From contig NW_024466599.1 in the NCBI RefSeq assembly GCF_017591425.1, positions 57,673,501 to 57,737,500 on the forward strand: a DNA stretch of 64,000 nt, given 5' to 3'. The position numbers were made by a program, and so were the translations under genes. This DNA comes from Ochotona curzoniae (Eukaryota; Chordata; Mammalia; Lagomorpha; Ochotonidae). Of the stretch, positions 23,171-37,171 are shown one piece after another. The notes beneath the pieces were generated by a model, which did no database searches, was not told where the DNA came from, and saw only the letters and a program-made list of their open reading frames with translations. Numbering within the stretch: the stretch's first letter is position 1; every line of letters begins with the position of its first letter.

Positions 23171-26100
23171 ATTTAGACTGTAGCCCTTTGGTTCTATACC
23201 ACCATTGGATTTTTGTTACACTGAGCATGTCTATCATCACCTGTAAAAGTCTCCTATCAGTAAGCCCAGGTTCAAAATTCAAGGCAACTCTTTGACCATG
23301 ATCCTTGATTTTCACCCCATTTTTTGTTTGATCAGGTCCATGAAATGACCTACAATATTCTTTTTCTTTTACTATAAGATAATTATGTTGATTTTATTAA
23401 TGAGTAAACATAGGCCATTATTGACAAAGCTTTAAACAATGAGATAAAAACATGACCTCAGGACCAGAGCTCTTATTGATATGCTCTTGGTCTCTGAAAT
23501 TGAAGATGATTTACCAAAATTAGGATTCTTGCCAGCCAAACAACCCATCAGACACAACTTCACAAAATATGTGGCTAAAATAAAAAATATTTCAATATTT
23601 ACACTCTAAGAATTCATACTCTTAAACTGAGTCAAAGTTGCAAAGTGATATAGTAAGCATAGCAGATGTCTTTAAAAAGTACTTGGAAATGTAATATTAT
23701 AAAGTCAGTATATATATATATACACATACACACAAACGCATGAACATATGGAGAGGAAAACACTGGCATGGAGGTTGTAGAGTCCAGAAGGCTCCCAACC
23801 AGGAGCTCTGATACCCAGGGAAGTGAGAAATGGATGTCTTAACTCAGGGAGAAAGAGCTCACCTTCATCCCACTCTTTAGGAATTCTATTCCAGTCCTCC
23901 ATAGATAGAGTGATGCCCATTGAAAATGGTGAAGGCAGATCTTGTTTACTCTGTATACTAAGCTCTTCACCAAACACCGTCATAGATACATCCAGAAACA
24001 TTTCACCAGCTCTCTGCATATTCCTTGTCTATTCAAGTTAATGTGGAAATTAACCATCTCAATGAGCTTTGACAAATGGATGTGTCTGTTATATTTTCCA
24101 TTTCTACCCTTACAAATCCCTACAAACCCCAAGATGGATTCTGCACTGATGCAGGTAGATTATTAAAAAAAACATAAATAAATAAATAAAGCTTTCTGAC
24201 TGGCATCATGACTTAAAATTCAAGTTTGAGGGAGTATCTTGGCCTGAGCTATTTATTTGGAGCAGAAATTTGGTGGTGCAGCATTTCTTGGTAAACGCTT
24301 TTTTATTATTATTTTCCATGATACAGTGAGCTACAATTTTCCTGATTAAACTAATCCATGGCCAAATGTCACCTGGAAATTACTGCAATCATGAGTGATA
24401 TTATCAGGAGACAACGCCTTTGTATTTTCTAATAATTTGATATCATGAATGGGGAAGGCACAAGATGGAAGCTTAGGAAATGTCATAGAGCAAGAGGAAC
24501 TCTTGCTAACCAAGGAGATAAATATTCATTTCATTTTTAAGATTAATTACTGAAGTCTATATTTAAAGCTAAAACAGAAATAAAAATGGCCACATAAATT
24601 ATATACTGCTATGTTTGCAAATGATAATTCTAATTATCATTTTTCTAAAGTAAATGAACAGTATAATTTTTTTATTCCTACTGCATTCTGTGCACTCTTC
24701 ATTCAAATGGGAGGAAGTTTAGCGAAGTCCTGAGTAAACCCGTAAAGTGTTCCACTATTCCAAAGTTCAGGTGAAACTTCTTTGAGTCATCTTTCAATGC
24801 CATATCTTCCAGGTAGATAAAGGTAAAGGCTATAAAGTAGAAAATGTCTTACGATACCCACCTTTCCCGCAGCAGACAAATAATTTGATCCTATATACAG
24901 ATCTACATCAAGCACACAGCTAAACTTTTCATCACTTTAAAGAGAATGCTCATTTGAAACGCGGGTTGTTGTCTACAAGCTGATAATCAAATCTCACAGT
25001 ATAGTCACAAGAGAGTTGTAAGTTAGGGACAACTTGCAGAATCCTTGAGTACATTCTTCAGGTCAAACAACAGAGTTGCTGTTTAACCTCCACACCCAAT
25101 TTCTCTAATGTATGACATTCATTCGGATAGAAGAACTTTGAATTCTACTTTTTCTTTGCTTTTACACATTATCCATTTCGTCTTGGTTAAAGAGACTTGA
25201 TAAAAAGTATTGGATCTAAACTGAATGGGGTTTGGTTTTCAAAAGATAACATTTTTTCTTTTCAAAGGCTAATGAGCTGTGCTGCTCTGTTGGAAGCCAA
25301 AGTTAGGTGGGAGGAGAAATCATAACAATTATTCTTAATTGCCACTGGCACCTTGCTTCTTTAGCAGAAAGCGGATACTGGTTTAGTTGACAGAAGCATG
25401 TTTCCATTAAATAAGAGAAATGCAATTAATGGTTAGTCATGAGGTGGGAAAGATATTTCACTTTATAACAACTTGTGGAAAAACAGATTGAGGAAGTATT
25501 TTAATTAGGTAACACGTAGGAACCAGCACATGAATTACGTTGGACAAAGTCTGTCAAAATTATCAACTGTATTTTTTTTTGAAACATATTTGCAAAACAT
25601 GTGAATTTTCTCTTTATAGTCTTATTAAACACTCACTTATTTATTAATTAGAAGTAGAGATGCTGGAGTTTTGTAAGACTATAAACAATTGCTATCGTGA
25701 ACCAACCTCTGTGATTTGTCATCTCTATGACTTGTATATGTTGTTGAACATTCAGAAACCTATGTTTTCTAAAACTGAATAACAATAAAACATCTTAAGT
25801 TGTTAGAAAGTTTGAATAAGACTAAAATTCTTACATGTTTATGTATTTCCTTCATGCTTTAAATAGAAATTCTTATTATTTCTAAGATAGTAAGCTTTCT
25901 ATGCAAGCTCACGTATCTAATAACAAAGTGCCTCTAAAAATATAAAGACTTCAAATACAACATGGGAGATAGATAATGGAGTATTTAAGCATGTTTACGT
26001 CATACATTATCAAGTATGTGATGCATGTTTGGTATTTACCAACTCTTCCAGGAATGACTCTCCCCTTCCCTCAGAGCTCCCCATCGCTTATTCTGTCCTT

Positions 26101-26640
26101 ATTCCTTGCTGCTTCCTTCATAGTTGAAACACAGTTGAAAGGTTGGGAAATAGTATACCTTAATACTCAGACAGTGAACAACAGTTACTACACTTGGGGA
26201 GATGTTATCTGTACAATGAAAGTCAGTGTTCCTCTTGGAATTTACCAGTCTTTTAGATAGAATTCAATATCTGTACCAACCATGAAATACTTCTAACTTA
26301 CCCCAGTGTCTCCTATCTCTGGTACTGTAAAATATTTGGGAAAAATGACTTAATTCTTTACTAATAATATGGACTCTGATAGAACCTAAATTGATTAAAT
26401 TTCAAATATTTTTCTGTTTTTCTCCAAGATTATCTACCAAACTCCTACACACATTTTTGCCACTTAAAATCTTAGATTACTAATATTAATCAATATTAAC
26501 TATAATTCAAATTGAAATCTGTGAGAAATATATTTGTTTAAACCACATAGAACATTATGTTTCTTATGTAATTTAAAGTGCTGGGAATTGATATTAATGG
26601 TGGCAAAACTCAGGATGAAGGCAGACTTGGGGTAACTAGT
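23171..26640. other. No gene seen
   Basis: AT-rich unique sequence with a TA/CA microsatellite at about 23707-23735. The stretch 25260-25480 has several TAAT cores (aattcttaattgcc, caattaatggtta) and could be a conserved element; not testable here. Confidence 0.45.
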
Positions 26641-26671
26641 CCATGCTAAATTTCTGATTTTACTGTCATTC

Positions 26672-27004
26672 ATGACTAAGTGCCTCTCCCCTCAATTACC
26701 TCCTTGGGGTGACTCAGACAGACCTTGGAGGTATATCCCCAGATCTCCACCTTCCATACTTAATATTTTTCTGGGTCCCGGAAATTTGCAGCTAGAGAGA
26801 CCTGTTGGATATAATTGTTGCATACAACACCAGACCAGATGGTATAACCTGTTAGACTGGAAAGAGGGTGGCGTTTGTTTCCTCAAAGCATGCTGGGGCA
26901 AGTCAGCCACTGTCATCTGCCTCCAGGACATCTATGGCAGACTCTGGTCCCATCCCTACTTCTGTTCCGTTCCAGAAACAGAAGGCGAACTCTGGGAAGT
27001 CTAA
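26672..27004 (+). other. Unassigned 110-codon open frame
   Basis: An ATG-to-stop frame in a GC-richer patch (26640-27150). The peptide is Cys/Trp-rich (for example NCCIQHQTRWYNLLDWKEGG). I do not recognise it. It may be a decayed retroviral or gene fragment, or chance. There is no signal peptide or clear domain. Confidence 0.15.
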
Positions 27005-28405
27005 CAAAGGGTAGGGAAGGTTTGTCCTACTTTCAGAGCTGGAGTGGCTGCTTTAAAAAGTTGGGACCATGCTCCCTCTTTTCGGGGTGGAGAGTCAGGT
27101 TCGATGAGGATTCTAAGGAGCAACTCTTCTAATTTCAGATCCTGATATACCACACACATAGGCTTCAAACTTTCCTGCATCCCATCTGACTCTAGTCTGC
27201 TCTATCTCTTTAAAAACTTGTACAAATTGGACCTAAAAGGAAAAATAAGGCCAAAATGACAATTTTCTCTGTACTAAAGCCTAACATAAATGTACATTGA
27301 ACAATAATCCCAAGCAGCCAGAATTTGGCATCTTTGACCTCCAAATTCATTGTTGATTTTTATGACTTTGCACAAAAAAATAGCAAATGATCTGTGTTTC
27401 CCCATGTCCAGGCACTTCTCTTTCTGCACAACTACCTTAATTCTTTCACCTATCAAATTCTCACTCTGAGGGGGTACCACCTGCTGTGACTGATGCCCTC
27501 TGCCTTGGAACATTGCTACCAGGCAATGCTACTCTCTCACATCTGAATTCTCTCTTGTGAGCAGGCAAAGCCTATGTTCCAGCCATCTCCATGTATTTGG
27601 TAAAACTGGCTGAGAAAAACACACACACAAAAAAAACAGTGGTTCTTACTAAGGAATGTTCTATGCCTAAGTCTTCCATCTTTTTCCCTCCCTTGTCTAG
27701 TGGCAGCCAAAATCTCTTTGCTGATTTCATGGAGAACAAAGCTTTCCCACCAGCCACCTTGGCATGTCTCTGCCCTGGTTTCTCCTTCAGCCAAAATCTC
27801 TTGGCCACACTGATGCAGGAAGAATCTCACAAGAGCTCTAAGCCAACTTACTCCCTTTCAAACTTTCTACCTAGATCTTCATCACAGACCCGATCTGCCC
27901 ATGTTCACTACTACCTGTGCTTCATCTCAAGTGTTGGTAAGTAGGGGTAGAAGGTGAACACTGTGTTCAACAGCCCAGACCCAGCAACTGATCTCAGCAG
28001 GCCCTCGCTATCAAAGGGCACCACGTGCCTCATTTTCCTACCTCCTAAATCACCATTTTAAAAAGATATTGACAAGAACTGATTACAAAAGTGTTTTAAC
28101 ACCTGAAACTAGTACTGATCAAATTTCCCACAGGGCCATAATTAAGTATTTTTTCCAAACCTGGCTTCTCTGACCCAAAGAATTCATATTTTCTCACTTG
28201 GTAAACTATAGAGTGTTTTCTGATCAAATGTAACATTGATCTGTTCTCCATTTGTCAACATGTGTCTGAATACCACAGTATACATAAAGTATAAAAATCA
28301 GTGAAACTCTGAGTACTTCCTAGGCTGCTCTAAACTGTGGGGCTTCCACTGTCATCATGATTAGTCCAAATTTTTGTCATCCACAAAGTGTTTTGAAATT
28401 ATTTA
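27005..28405. other. No gene confirmed
   Basis: Moderately GC-richer than its neighbours. It has an imperfect duplication of 'agccaaaatctctt' (27705 and 27789) and overlapping open frames on both strands (27537-27944). Nothing was recognised. Confidence 0.4.
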
Positions 28406-28410
28406 GAGGT

Positions 28411-28724
28411 TATTACTGTGGTAGCATGCTAAACCTGTGGTTCTGGTATCCCATATGGGTGCTGGTTCATGTCCTGGATGTTGCACCTCCTATCCAGCTC
28501 TCTGCTAATGTGCTTGGGAAAGCAGTGGAGGATGGCCTAATTCTTGTTGCCTGTACCATATGGGACACCCTGAAGAAGCTCTTGGCTCCCAGCTACAGAT
28601 TGGCTCAGCTTTGGCCATGGCAGTCATTTGGGCAGTGAACCAGCATATGGAACATTTCTCTCTTTCATTCTCTCTCTCTCTTCTTGTCTTATAACTCTGC
28701 TCTTTAAATTAAAAAAAAAAAAAA
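28411..28724 (+). mobile_element. Diverged CSINE
   Basis: 'tatcccatatgggtgctggt', 'tatccagctctctgctaatg', 'gaagaagctcttggctccca', then CT-rich sequence and an A tail (28711-28724). Confidence 0.85.
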
Positions 28725-29010
28725 TTGTAAAACACCTTTTAAACAAACTCATGCCTTTTTACCAAGCATCGTTGATGTTGTTTCTAAATGTCTGATTTTC
28801 TAGGCTGAATATTTTCTTGACACAATAAGGTTCACAACACCTTGGTAAAGTAACTTAATTTCTGCGTTTCTAAAAAACTGCTTTAATGTTTTCAAAATTC
28901 AAAACTGCTTTAAAGTAACTATGAGTTAAAAATCTGCATGCTCTTTTAAGCCTACACGGGCATTTTCTGTATTGCCTAAATAACTGCCAGTTTCCTCCTT
29001 AAAAAATTAG

Positions 29011-29338
29011 CCCTAAATAATTAGCCTAGTGGCTAAACTCCTCTCCTTGCATGTGCCAGGATTCCATATGAGCACCAGTTCTAATCCTGGCTGCTCCACT
29101 TCCCATACAACTCCCTGCCTATAGCCTGGAAAAGCAGTCAAGGATGGCCTGACACGCCCTACACCCATGTGGGAGACTTGGAAGAGGCTCTGGGCTCCTG
29201 GCTTCAGATTAGCTCAGCTCCAGCCATTGAAGCCACTTGGGAAGTGAATCAGTGGATGATAGATCTTCCTCTCTGTCTCTCCTGCTCTCTGTAAATCTGC
29301 CTTTCTAAAATAAATACATAAATAAATCTTCAAAAGAA
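29011..29338 (+). mobile_element. CSINE
   Basis: 'ttagcctagtggctaaactc', 'ccttgcatgtgccaggattc', 'ggctcctggcttcagattag' and tail 'aaaataaatacataaataaa'. Confidence 0.9.
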
Positions 29339-29369
29339 ACTACCATAAAATGAATGAAATGGAAAAAAA

Positions 29370-31080
29370 AAACGCATCACAATTTGTGGGGTGCTTACAG
29401 TAAAGTAGTACTAAGAGGGCAGCCTACAGCATCAAACTCCTACACTAAAATAATGAGGACAGTTAAATTAGAATCTAATGATGCATCTTGAAGGTTGGGA
29501 AAAGCAAGCACAAAACAATCCTAAAATTAGCAGTAGCCAAGAAGTAAAAAGGAAATAATTAATTAGAAATAAGTGAAATTGTATAATGGTATAAAGGCCA
29601 ACAAAGCAAAGGCCAGGCTGTTTTAGGTGCTAAATAAAACAGACAAATCTTTACTTCAACTAAGGGAAAAAAAGAAAAACTCAAAACGGAATTAGAGATG
29701 AAAAGGCACACATTAAAATTACACAAGCTGAAATACAAATGACCACAATAAACTACTTCAAAAAATTACAAGATGTGGCTGGTATTGTGGCACAATGGGT
29801 TAAGCTGCAATGCTGGCATCCCATATGGGTTCCTTTCAAGCATGGCAGTTCTACTTCAGAATATGAACAAAAATATAAAGATTCAAGATAGATGAATCAC
29901 AATAACTGAAATATATGACAATCTACAATAATTAAAACAGCATGGTACTCTCATAAAATCCAGCATACAGGCCAAGAAACAAATACACAGCAAAGAAATT
30001 ACTACATACATATTACAGTCAACTGATTTTGTTTCCAAAAGTTTCCAGACTACAGGAGAAAAGAGGATAATCTCTCCAATGATTAGTACTGACAACACTG
30101 AATGTGTAAATGTACAAGAATGAAATAAGATTCTGACAGATTCAATTCCTAAATTTAAGATATATTTAAGAAAGTTATAAAGATACAAGAAGAAAATGTA
30201 TGGGGAGCACGTCAAGACATTCTTGCAATGATGATTTCTTGTATCAAAGCTGTAAAAGCACAAGTGGCAAGACTAAAGCTAGACAAATGAACCTTAGTAT
30301 ATCAAATTCTGAAACTCCCAAATATCAAAACAAAGAAGCAACAGTGAAAGCATAACTGACAGAATGAAGAAAAAATTGCAAGCTATTTATGTGACCAAGG
30401 ATTAATATACATAATATATTAATTAAAAAAGGACTCAAAAATTTTTAAAAATTCAGTTAAGTGAATAAAGGAGGAAATGATTTCAATAATCAGTTCCAAA
30501 AAGAAGAAACACAAATAGTACACAGTACATAAAAAAAATGCCCAACATCACCAACCCATCAGAGAAATGCAAATCAAAACCACAATGACATATCACCTCA
30601 CCGCTGTTAGAATGGCATTCATCCAAAAGACGTAAAATAAGAAATTTTGGCAAGGATATGAAGAAAGGGAACTCTTACACACAGTTAGTGTACTGTAATG
30701 TTGATAGCAGTAATGTCCACACTAGCCAAAATATGGAATCAACCAGCATGTTCATAATCAACCGAGTGGATAAAGAGAATGTGATATTTATCTATCTACA
30801 CACATATCCATAATATCATATGGGATATGATCTATTAAAATAATCAAATTCTATCCTCTGCATCAAAATGGATGGCACTGCAGAATATAGTATTAAGTGA
30901 AATAAGCCAGACACAGAACAACAAACACCACGTATTCTTCCCTCATCATCAGAACTAAAATTAAACAGAAAAGAGAACAAAAAACAAAACACATAAGAAA
31001 CGCCTGTATGTGTGTATGTGTCAGTATTGCTGGTTAAGTTTGTGTCACTTAGAGCTTAAATAAAATGTACCACAAACTCT
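29370..31080 (+). mobile_element. Old L1 ORF2 remnant with internal deletion
   Basis: Blocks of ORF2 appear in order: 'tttgtggggtgcttacagta', 'caaatctttacttcaactaa', then after a CSINE fragment 'aacagcatggtactctcata', 'agagaaatgcaaatcaaaac' and 'gaaataagccagacacagaa'. Most of the reverse transcriptase core is missing between about 29770 and 29918. There are many stops; it is inactive. Confidence 0.82.
29774..29862 (+). mobile_element. CSINE head fragment, rabbit-like type
   Basis: 'tggctggtattgtggcacaa', then 'gggttaagctgcaatgctgg' and 'catcccatatgggttcc': the 5' part of an older CSINE subtype, inside an old L1. Confidence 0.75.
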
Positions 31081-34000
31081 TAAACTGTGTTTTAATTTTC
31101 ACTATACACATAAGTGTATGTATTTTATACACTTTTTTCTCAACCTACAGAAGAAGTTTGTCTATGCTGATGATAGATCAAACAAGACAAGCACTTACAT
31201 TTTTACAATATGTTTATCTTGAAGGATGCAATTTGATATAGCATTATTCAATTCCCACAATGTACCAAACAGAAAATTCTAAGAAACAGAAAATATGTTT
31301 AGTCTGTTTATTGTATGATAAATAAGAAGAGTTTAACCTTTATAAAAAGGGCAACTTATAGAATATAAGGTTGAAATTATACATAATAAGAGAAAATGAA
31401 CAAAGAGACAGATGTGCTTACAGGCTGGTATCATTTATGGGGGGCGGCTGGTATGATTTATATAGACAGAAAAGAAATAGATTGATTCTTCCAAACAAAC
31501 CACACAGAGAATTATAAATTAGGGAAGAGGTGTGCACAAGTATGTGCATATGCAGATATGTGTTCAGTTGTGTCCACTCTGGACAACAGAAAAAGGAAAA
31601 CAGGACATCGGTATAATTGCCCTTCATTCCCTATTTTCTAGTTAGCTGCCTATTCCATTTCAATTTACCAAACATATACCACATTACACATTTACTTCTT
31701 ATAAAAATAGATTTGAGTTTAATTATATGAAGTGAATTATCAAAATGAGCAAAAGCAACTTACATTTCTCCCAATTCTGTAGTTGCATCAGCTCACACTG
31801 AACTTGAAAGTGACCTTTTCATAGGCAAAGGATTACTATTATTTTTCTCCCTCTCATATCAATTGCTATCCAATTTACAGAAGGGAAAAAATCATTCCTT
31901 ATTCAGGAAATGGAAGCTACTTTTGTTCATTTCACATAATGGCCCATTTAAGAGAGAAATCATATCTGTTTCCTACTTGGGTTATCTAATTCACAAGCTC
32001 AGCACATTCCTAGATGCCCATTTCATGAAGCCAGCACAATGTTCAGAGAAAGCGTCCATTATATATTTCATGTCCTGGGAATCACATGCTCATCAGAAAG
32101 ACAATACCAAGATTGATTTCAATTGTCAGGCAACTTTCAGTCATGTGAAAGATCAGTAGACACTTGAGGTTCAGTTATCAACCTTGAATTCAAATTACTG
32201 TAGTATCAGTGCTAGAACATTTCAGTTAAAATACGCATACTTTGTGAGATATATAGAATAAATCAGAAGGCTTCTCAAGTAACAAGAAAAAGATATAAGA
32301 GATCTTAATATTTTAGGCTGTAACCTCCAGATCTGTCCTGATAATAATACTATTGCTCAAAGTTCTTCAGAATGACTTTGGTAGAACCATATCTGGAATA
32401 ACTTTAAAAAAACAAAAAAAGAACAGTAGCCATCAAAGAATGCTGAGCTCCATAGAGACAGCCTGGGGTGAGAGCTGAATGAGTACTGGGAAACTTCATA
32501 CCTCATAAGGAAAAACAAGTAAATATGGTCCAGTAGATTGTAAGAAGCAGAGAGGCAAACACCACCAAAAGCAGTGTTTGTCCAAACTTGTCAGGAGGAA
32601 CACAAGGAACAACACTCCAATGTTTCCATCAACTGTTCCCAGCGTTCTCAGAAGAGAAAGATTACATCTTCTGAAAGAAAGGGAAATAGGAAGACATGGG
32701 AGAGTGGACAAAGATCACTGTGAAAAACAAATAAACCTCATCCATGCTAAAAGGGAAACGAAATGTTCAAGGATCCCAATGCACCCAAGAGATCTCCTTT
32801 AGTCTTTTTCTTGTTCTGTTAGGAGCATCATCCTCCAATCCAACAACATATTAGCCTTGATTGGTGATACAGAGAAATTTGGAGCAATGTGGATTAACAG
32901 CACTGAAGAAAAGAAGCTAAGCTGAAGGGGAAATGCAAAAAGAAGCTTCATGTATTTTGAGCTAAAGAATAGTCTGATGCAGCAAGCAAGGGAGTGTCAA
33001 TGGCTGAATAGACCAAGGAAACACAACAGGAAGAAGAAGAAGAAGAAAAGATAAATGAATATTAGGTTATAGGTATGTTTTTCTCCTGTATATAACATTT
33101 AAATTTCCTTTTCAAAATTCATTTCCTTTTAAGAGATTGAAATATAAAGACATATAGATCTCTTTGTAAATTGCATTATCTCTGTTTATATATCTTTTGA
33201 ATAGTTAACACAATGATGAATGTATCTGAAGATAACCCTGTCTAGATGATATTTTCAACAACTGCTAACCTTGCCTGTAGCAGAATGGAAGTTCTAAAAG
33301 GGCATAGAAATTTAAAGCAGCTTCTTGTCCATAAGACAAATCAGTTATAGTGGAGATCAGAGTTTTTCATTTTTATTTGACTCTGTTATCGCTTATCAGA
33401 AATTATGTGTTCTGCTAACTGAATACCATTTTGTGACTGAAAAAGTAAGTTGCAGCTTCATTGATATGCTAGATGCTTCTAGTATAATGAGAAATACACA
33501 AGCAACAGAGTAGTCTCATGGTCAAACATTATTTTTAACATTTATCTCAGTAACATGATTAGCACACTTATAAATACTGGATATAGAAATCAACAACAAA
33601 ATCAATTAAATCATGTCTCATGTAGCTCTGCTTCATTTCTTCATACCAAAAGCAAAATAAACAAAAAAGAAAGAAGAAGGAAAAAAGGAAGTATAGAATA
33701 TAGAAAAAATAAACAGGAATCATAATAATATTAAAAGCTTATAAAGTTTACATTTGTTTTGATAGAAAACCCATCATTTGATGTATACCTTTTGTTTTGT
33801 CTGTAGAAAAGCATATCTCATTAACATATATACGTATTGACCTAACTGGAATTCCTATAAAATATGCCATGCTTGAGGAATCTGTCAATTCTTTCCTAAA
33901 ATGTCTATGATGTGATTAAGAAAGAACATGGTTTTATGTTGACAGGATATGAGCAAATCTGGGGGAGATAAAGCAGGCTGTTCTATCACTAATTAGGAGC

Positions 34001-35105
34001 AAACTCTCTTAAAAATCAGTTTAAATTACAGAAATTGAAAGATACTAGAAAGCAAAACTAAGCCATTTCTTTTTAAAGCTCTGTAAATGAACTGGAACAA
34101 GAAATATCCTAAATAAACAGCTCATCTCACAGTGTTTGCTGTGCTTTTCATATTATTGACTCAAAAACACGAAACTCCATATGGCAGGAACATTTAACTT
34201 TCTACCTAGAAGTATTATCCTTTTTCAATAGGAAAACCAAACAAACTTGATTTTGTTCCAGTATAGTTGGAATTGTGTTAAAGAGAATCAGACTCTAACT
34301 GATGATATCTGATAATAATTTTTAAATGACACTGGACAACAAATGACAAGAGTCTGCATGTTACCACTGAAAATAAAGCTGGGAGCTTATGTGCCATCTC
34401 ACCGCATAATAAACAAGACAACAGAGGAGAGACCTCTGCTCTTGCTGCTTGCTCTTGCACATGGTTGGATGAAAACACTGACTCAAAGTTTTAGCAGCTC
34501 TGATATGTCTATGAAAACTAAAAGAAATAAACAAGGTGTTTCCCTAAGTCCCCTAATATTACTGAGCTACTGAGTTCCCCAAAACTGAACACCTTTGCTT
34601 TCCAATGTCTCTTATGTAAGATTATAAATCTTTGCATTTTAAGCCATGTTCTGGCAAATATTCTATCACTTGTAGCAAAAATATGTTCATCTGTAAAAAG
34701 ACAAGTGAAATTGTTACCTTTAATGAATTTCTTTTTATATTAACTAGACTTTGGTATACAGGAGGGACAAAAAAATTAACCCTGGGATATCCCTAGCTCA
34801 AAAAATGCTTCTATTGATTGAAATTCTGATTCTTTGTTTATTCATTCCCTTGTATTAGCCTTTATTGTAACATAAAAGTCTCTATTAAATACTGACAATA
34901 TGTAAGCACTTAGCGAGATGCCATGGGAGAACATAACAATGTTTAACAATTTATACTTTCATATTGCAGTGTATCAAACTAACTTAAAATGTCTTCTGAA
35001 TTTTCAACTGGGAGAGATCTGTTTGTACCTCAATATTGTTACAAAATCTATTGCAATAGGACACAAAGTCACATTCAGTGTGAACACTAATGAACAGGTA
35101 GTCAT
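31081..35105. other. No gene seen
   Basis: About 4 kb of AT-rich unique sequence; open frames (31863-32159, 32496-32802) have no recognisable product. Confidence 0.5.
33033..33050. repeat. (GAA)n short microsatellite
   Basis: About six GAA/AGA units, then A-rich sequence. Confidence 0.85.
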
Positions 35106-35109
35106 TTCA

Positions 35110-35475
35110 CCTAGTGATGGGGACACTGGAATAAGATACCTGTGTCCCATAGCCAGAGTGCTTGGTTTTGAGATCCAGATCCAGTTCTTGACCTTAGTTA
35201 TCTACTAATGTGTACCCTTGGAGACAGCAATGAGGACTCAAGAAACTGGATTCCATGTTGGAAATCTGGATTGAGTTCTTTGTTCTGAGATTCAGCCCTC
35301 AATTCAGCTGTAGCCTTTCGAGATGTTGGAGAGTGAATTAACAAATGGCATCTCCTCCCCTCCTTTTTCTCTCCTACCCTCCTCTCTGCTTCCCTCCTCA
35401 ACTCTCCTCCCCTCACTTCTTTCTCTGTCTCTCTCTCTTTTTCTTCCTCCATTCCTCCCTCTTCCTCTCCATGTT
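35110..35475 (+). mobile_element. Old CSINE with expanded pyrimidine tail
   Basis: 'aagatacctgtgtcccatag', 'ttggagacagcaatgagg' and 'gaaatctggattgagttc' mark an older CSINE. Its CT-rich 3' end has grown into a pyrimidine tract of about 130 bp (35340-35470). Confidence 0.7.
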
Positions 35476-35493
35476 TTAAAACAGACAAAAACT

Positions 35494-35810
35494 TAGCAGT
35501 TGTCATCATGGCACAGTACGGCTAAACCTCTGCCTATGGCGCCACATCCCATATAGGTACCAGTTAAATTCCTGGTTACTACACATCTGATCAAGCTCCC
35601 TGCTATGGCCTTGAGAAAGCAACAGTGGATGGTTCAAATCCTTAGCTACTGCACACATAACGGGAAATCTGGAAGAAACTTCTGGTTTCAGATTGGCTCA
35701 GTCCCAGCTATTGGAAGCATCTGGGGAGCAAACCAGTAGCTGGAAGATCCATCCATCTCTCCCTCTCCTTTCTCTATTTAAATCTGCCTTACAAACAAAA
35801 GTAAAATAAT
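35494..35810 (+). mobile_element. Diverged CSINE
   Basis: 'tcatcatggcacagtacggc', 'atcccatataggtaccagtt', 'gaagaaacttctggtttcag' and a CT-rich end followed by 'aaatctgcct'. Confidence 0.8.
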
Positions 35811-35814
35811 TTAT

Positions 35815-36465
35815 TTAATTATAATGGATTGGTGTTTATGAAAATTGGTTCTGAGATTCCCCCATAAAGTCCATAATCTGCACATAATCAAGTCGCTTAT
35901 ATAAAATAGCACAGTGTTCGCATGAAACCTACACATCAACTATGGTCTACATTAAATAATATATAAATTATTTATAATAACAGGTATAAATGTAAATAGT
36001 TGTTATATCATATTGCCTGGGAAATAATGACAAGGAAAATATCTGTATATGTTCAGAACAGGCACTAGTTTTCTTTAATAATTTTTATCTGCTTGTTGAA
36101 TTCCTGTGGGTTGAATTCACGGATAGAGAGGAATGATTGTATTTGCAACAAGGATTCACAAGCAGATCAAAAGAAATGTCATGTACATGATAGCAATGTG
36201 TAGGGTAAATATAAACAAAGGGCAAAAGAGAAAAAATGATGCAAAGAGAAAGGTTACCCGATCACCAGTCTCCTAGAGGTTTCCACTTAGTTATGTCAAG
36301 CACTGTTACAAACCCAAATAACTCCAAGTTACTTTATTTCTTTACAAAGTAATTGAGATGGACAGAAGATGTCTGATTGACTGAGTAATCATGCGAGATT
36401 TCTGGCCAAAATAAAGTTATGCGTATGCTGAAAGGCAGCTTGACCAGCAAGGGTGAAGCTCTTTT
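35815..36465. other. No gene seen
   Basis: AT-rich unique sequence. Confidence 0.5.
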
Positions 36466-36469
36466 GGAC

Positions 36470-36710
36470 TTCACGTCTCTTGCTGGTTATCTGAGCTTGG
36501 TACTCGGCTCTTGTTCCTGGCTCAAGCATTCTACTAATTGCAATGCTAGGAGACAGCAGTGATGACTTAAGGCATTGGGTTCTGCCACCAACACAAGACT
36601 CGATCAGGTCTCCACTTCCTAAGTTTAGTTTCTACTAATAAACTCAATTTGAAACATAAGTCAGTGAATAGGAGCTTTCTCTTCATTTCTCTGCCTCCTA
36701 CACTGATGGA
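36470..36710 (+). mobile_element. Old CSINE fragment
   Basis: 'ggctcttgttcctggctcaa', 'aggagacagcagtgatgact' and 'ttctctgcctcct' match an old CSINE 3' body; the head is lost. Confidence 0.5.
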
Positions 36711-37171
36711 TTTTTAAAATTTAAATATACTTAGTATGATAACTTAGGTAATAGTCTTACTGAGGTTGCTCATATCAGAGATAAATGTATTTTTCGACTT
36801 GTCTTGCTGAGGATGATGAGCCAGCTCATTTAAGCAAATAGAACAGAATAGTAGAGATACATAAAGAGAGAGGAAATAAATATTTAAAGCTACATGGACT
36901 TATCTACCCTCAGAAATGGGATAGATGATGATCCTGGCATGTAGGAAATCTCGATATTTGAGAGAAATGACATTGCCTATCAGTGAAGACATACAAAATC
37001 ATCCAATAAGTAGTTCTAGAATTATTAGTTAAGCATATGAAGGAGTAAACAAAGATTAAAAAAAGCTAGATCCAGTCATCAAACAATAGAAAAACTTAAT
37101 ACTTAATGGGTGTCCTTCTTGTTAAAATAAAAAATATTAAGAAATACCTGTAGTCTATATGAAAAAATAAA
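36711..37171. other. No gene seen
   Basis: AT-rich unique sequence leading into a TA-rich tract. Confidence 0.5.

Noticed and set aside
23705..24166. Overlapping open frames on both strands
   Set aside because: No recognisable domain, no codon pattern, and one begins in a TA/CA microsatellite.
28828..28880. Possible MIR-like core ('accttggtaaagtaacttaa')
   Set aside because: Only a short stretch fits; it cannot be separated from chance in AT-rich DNA.
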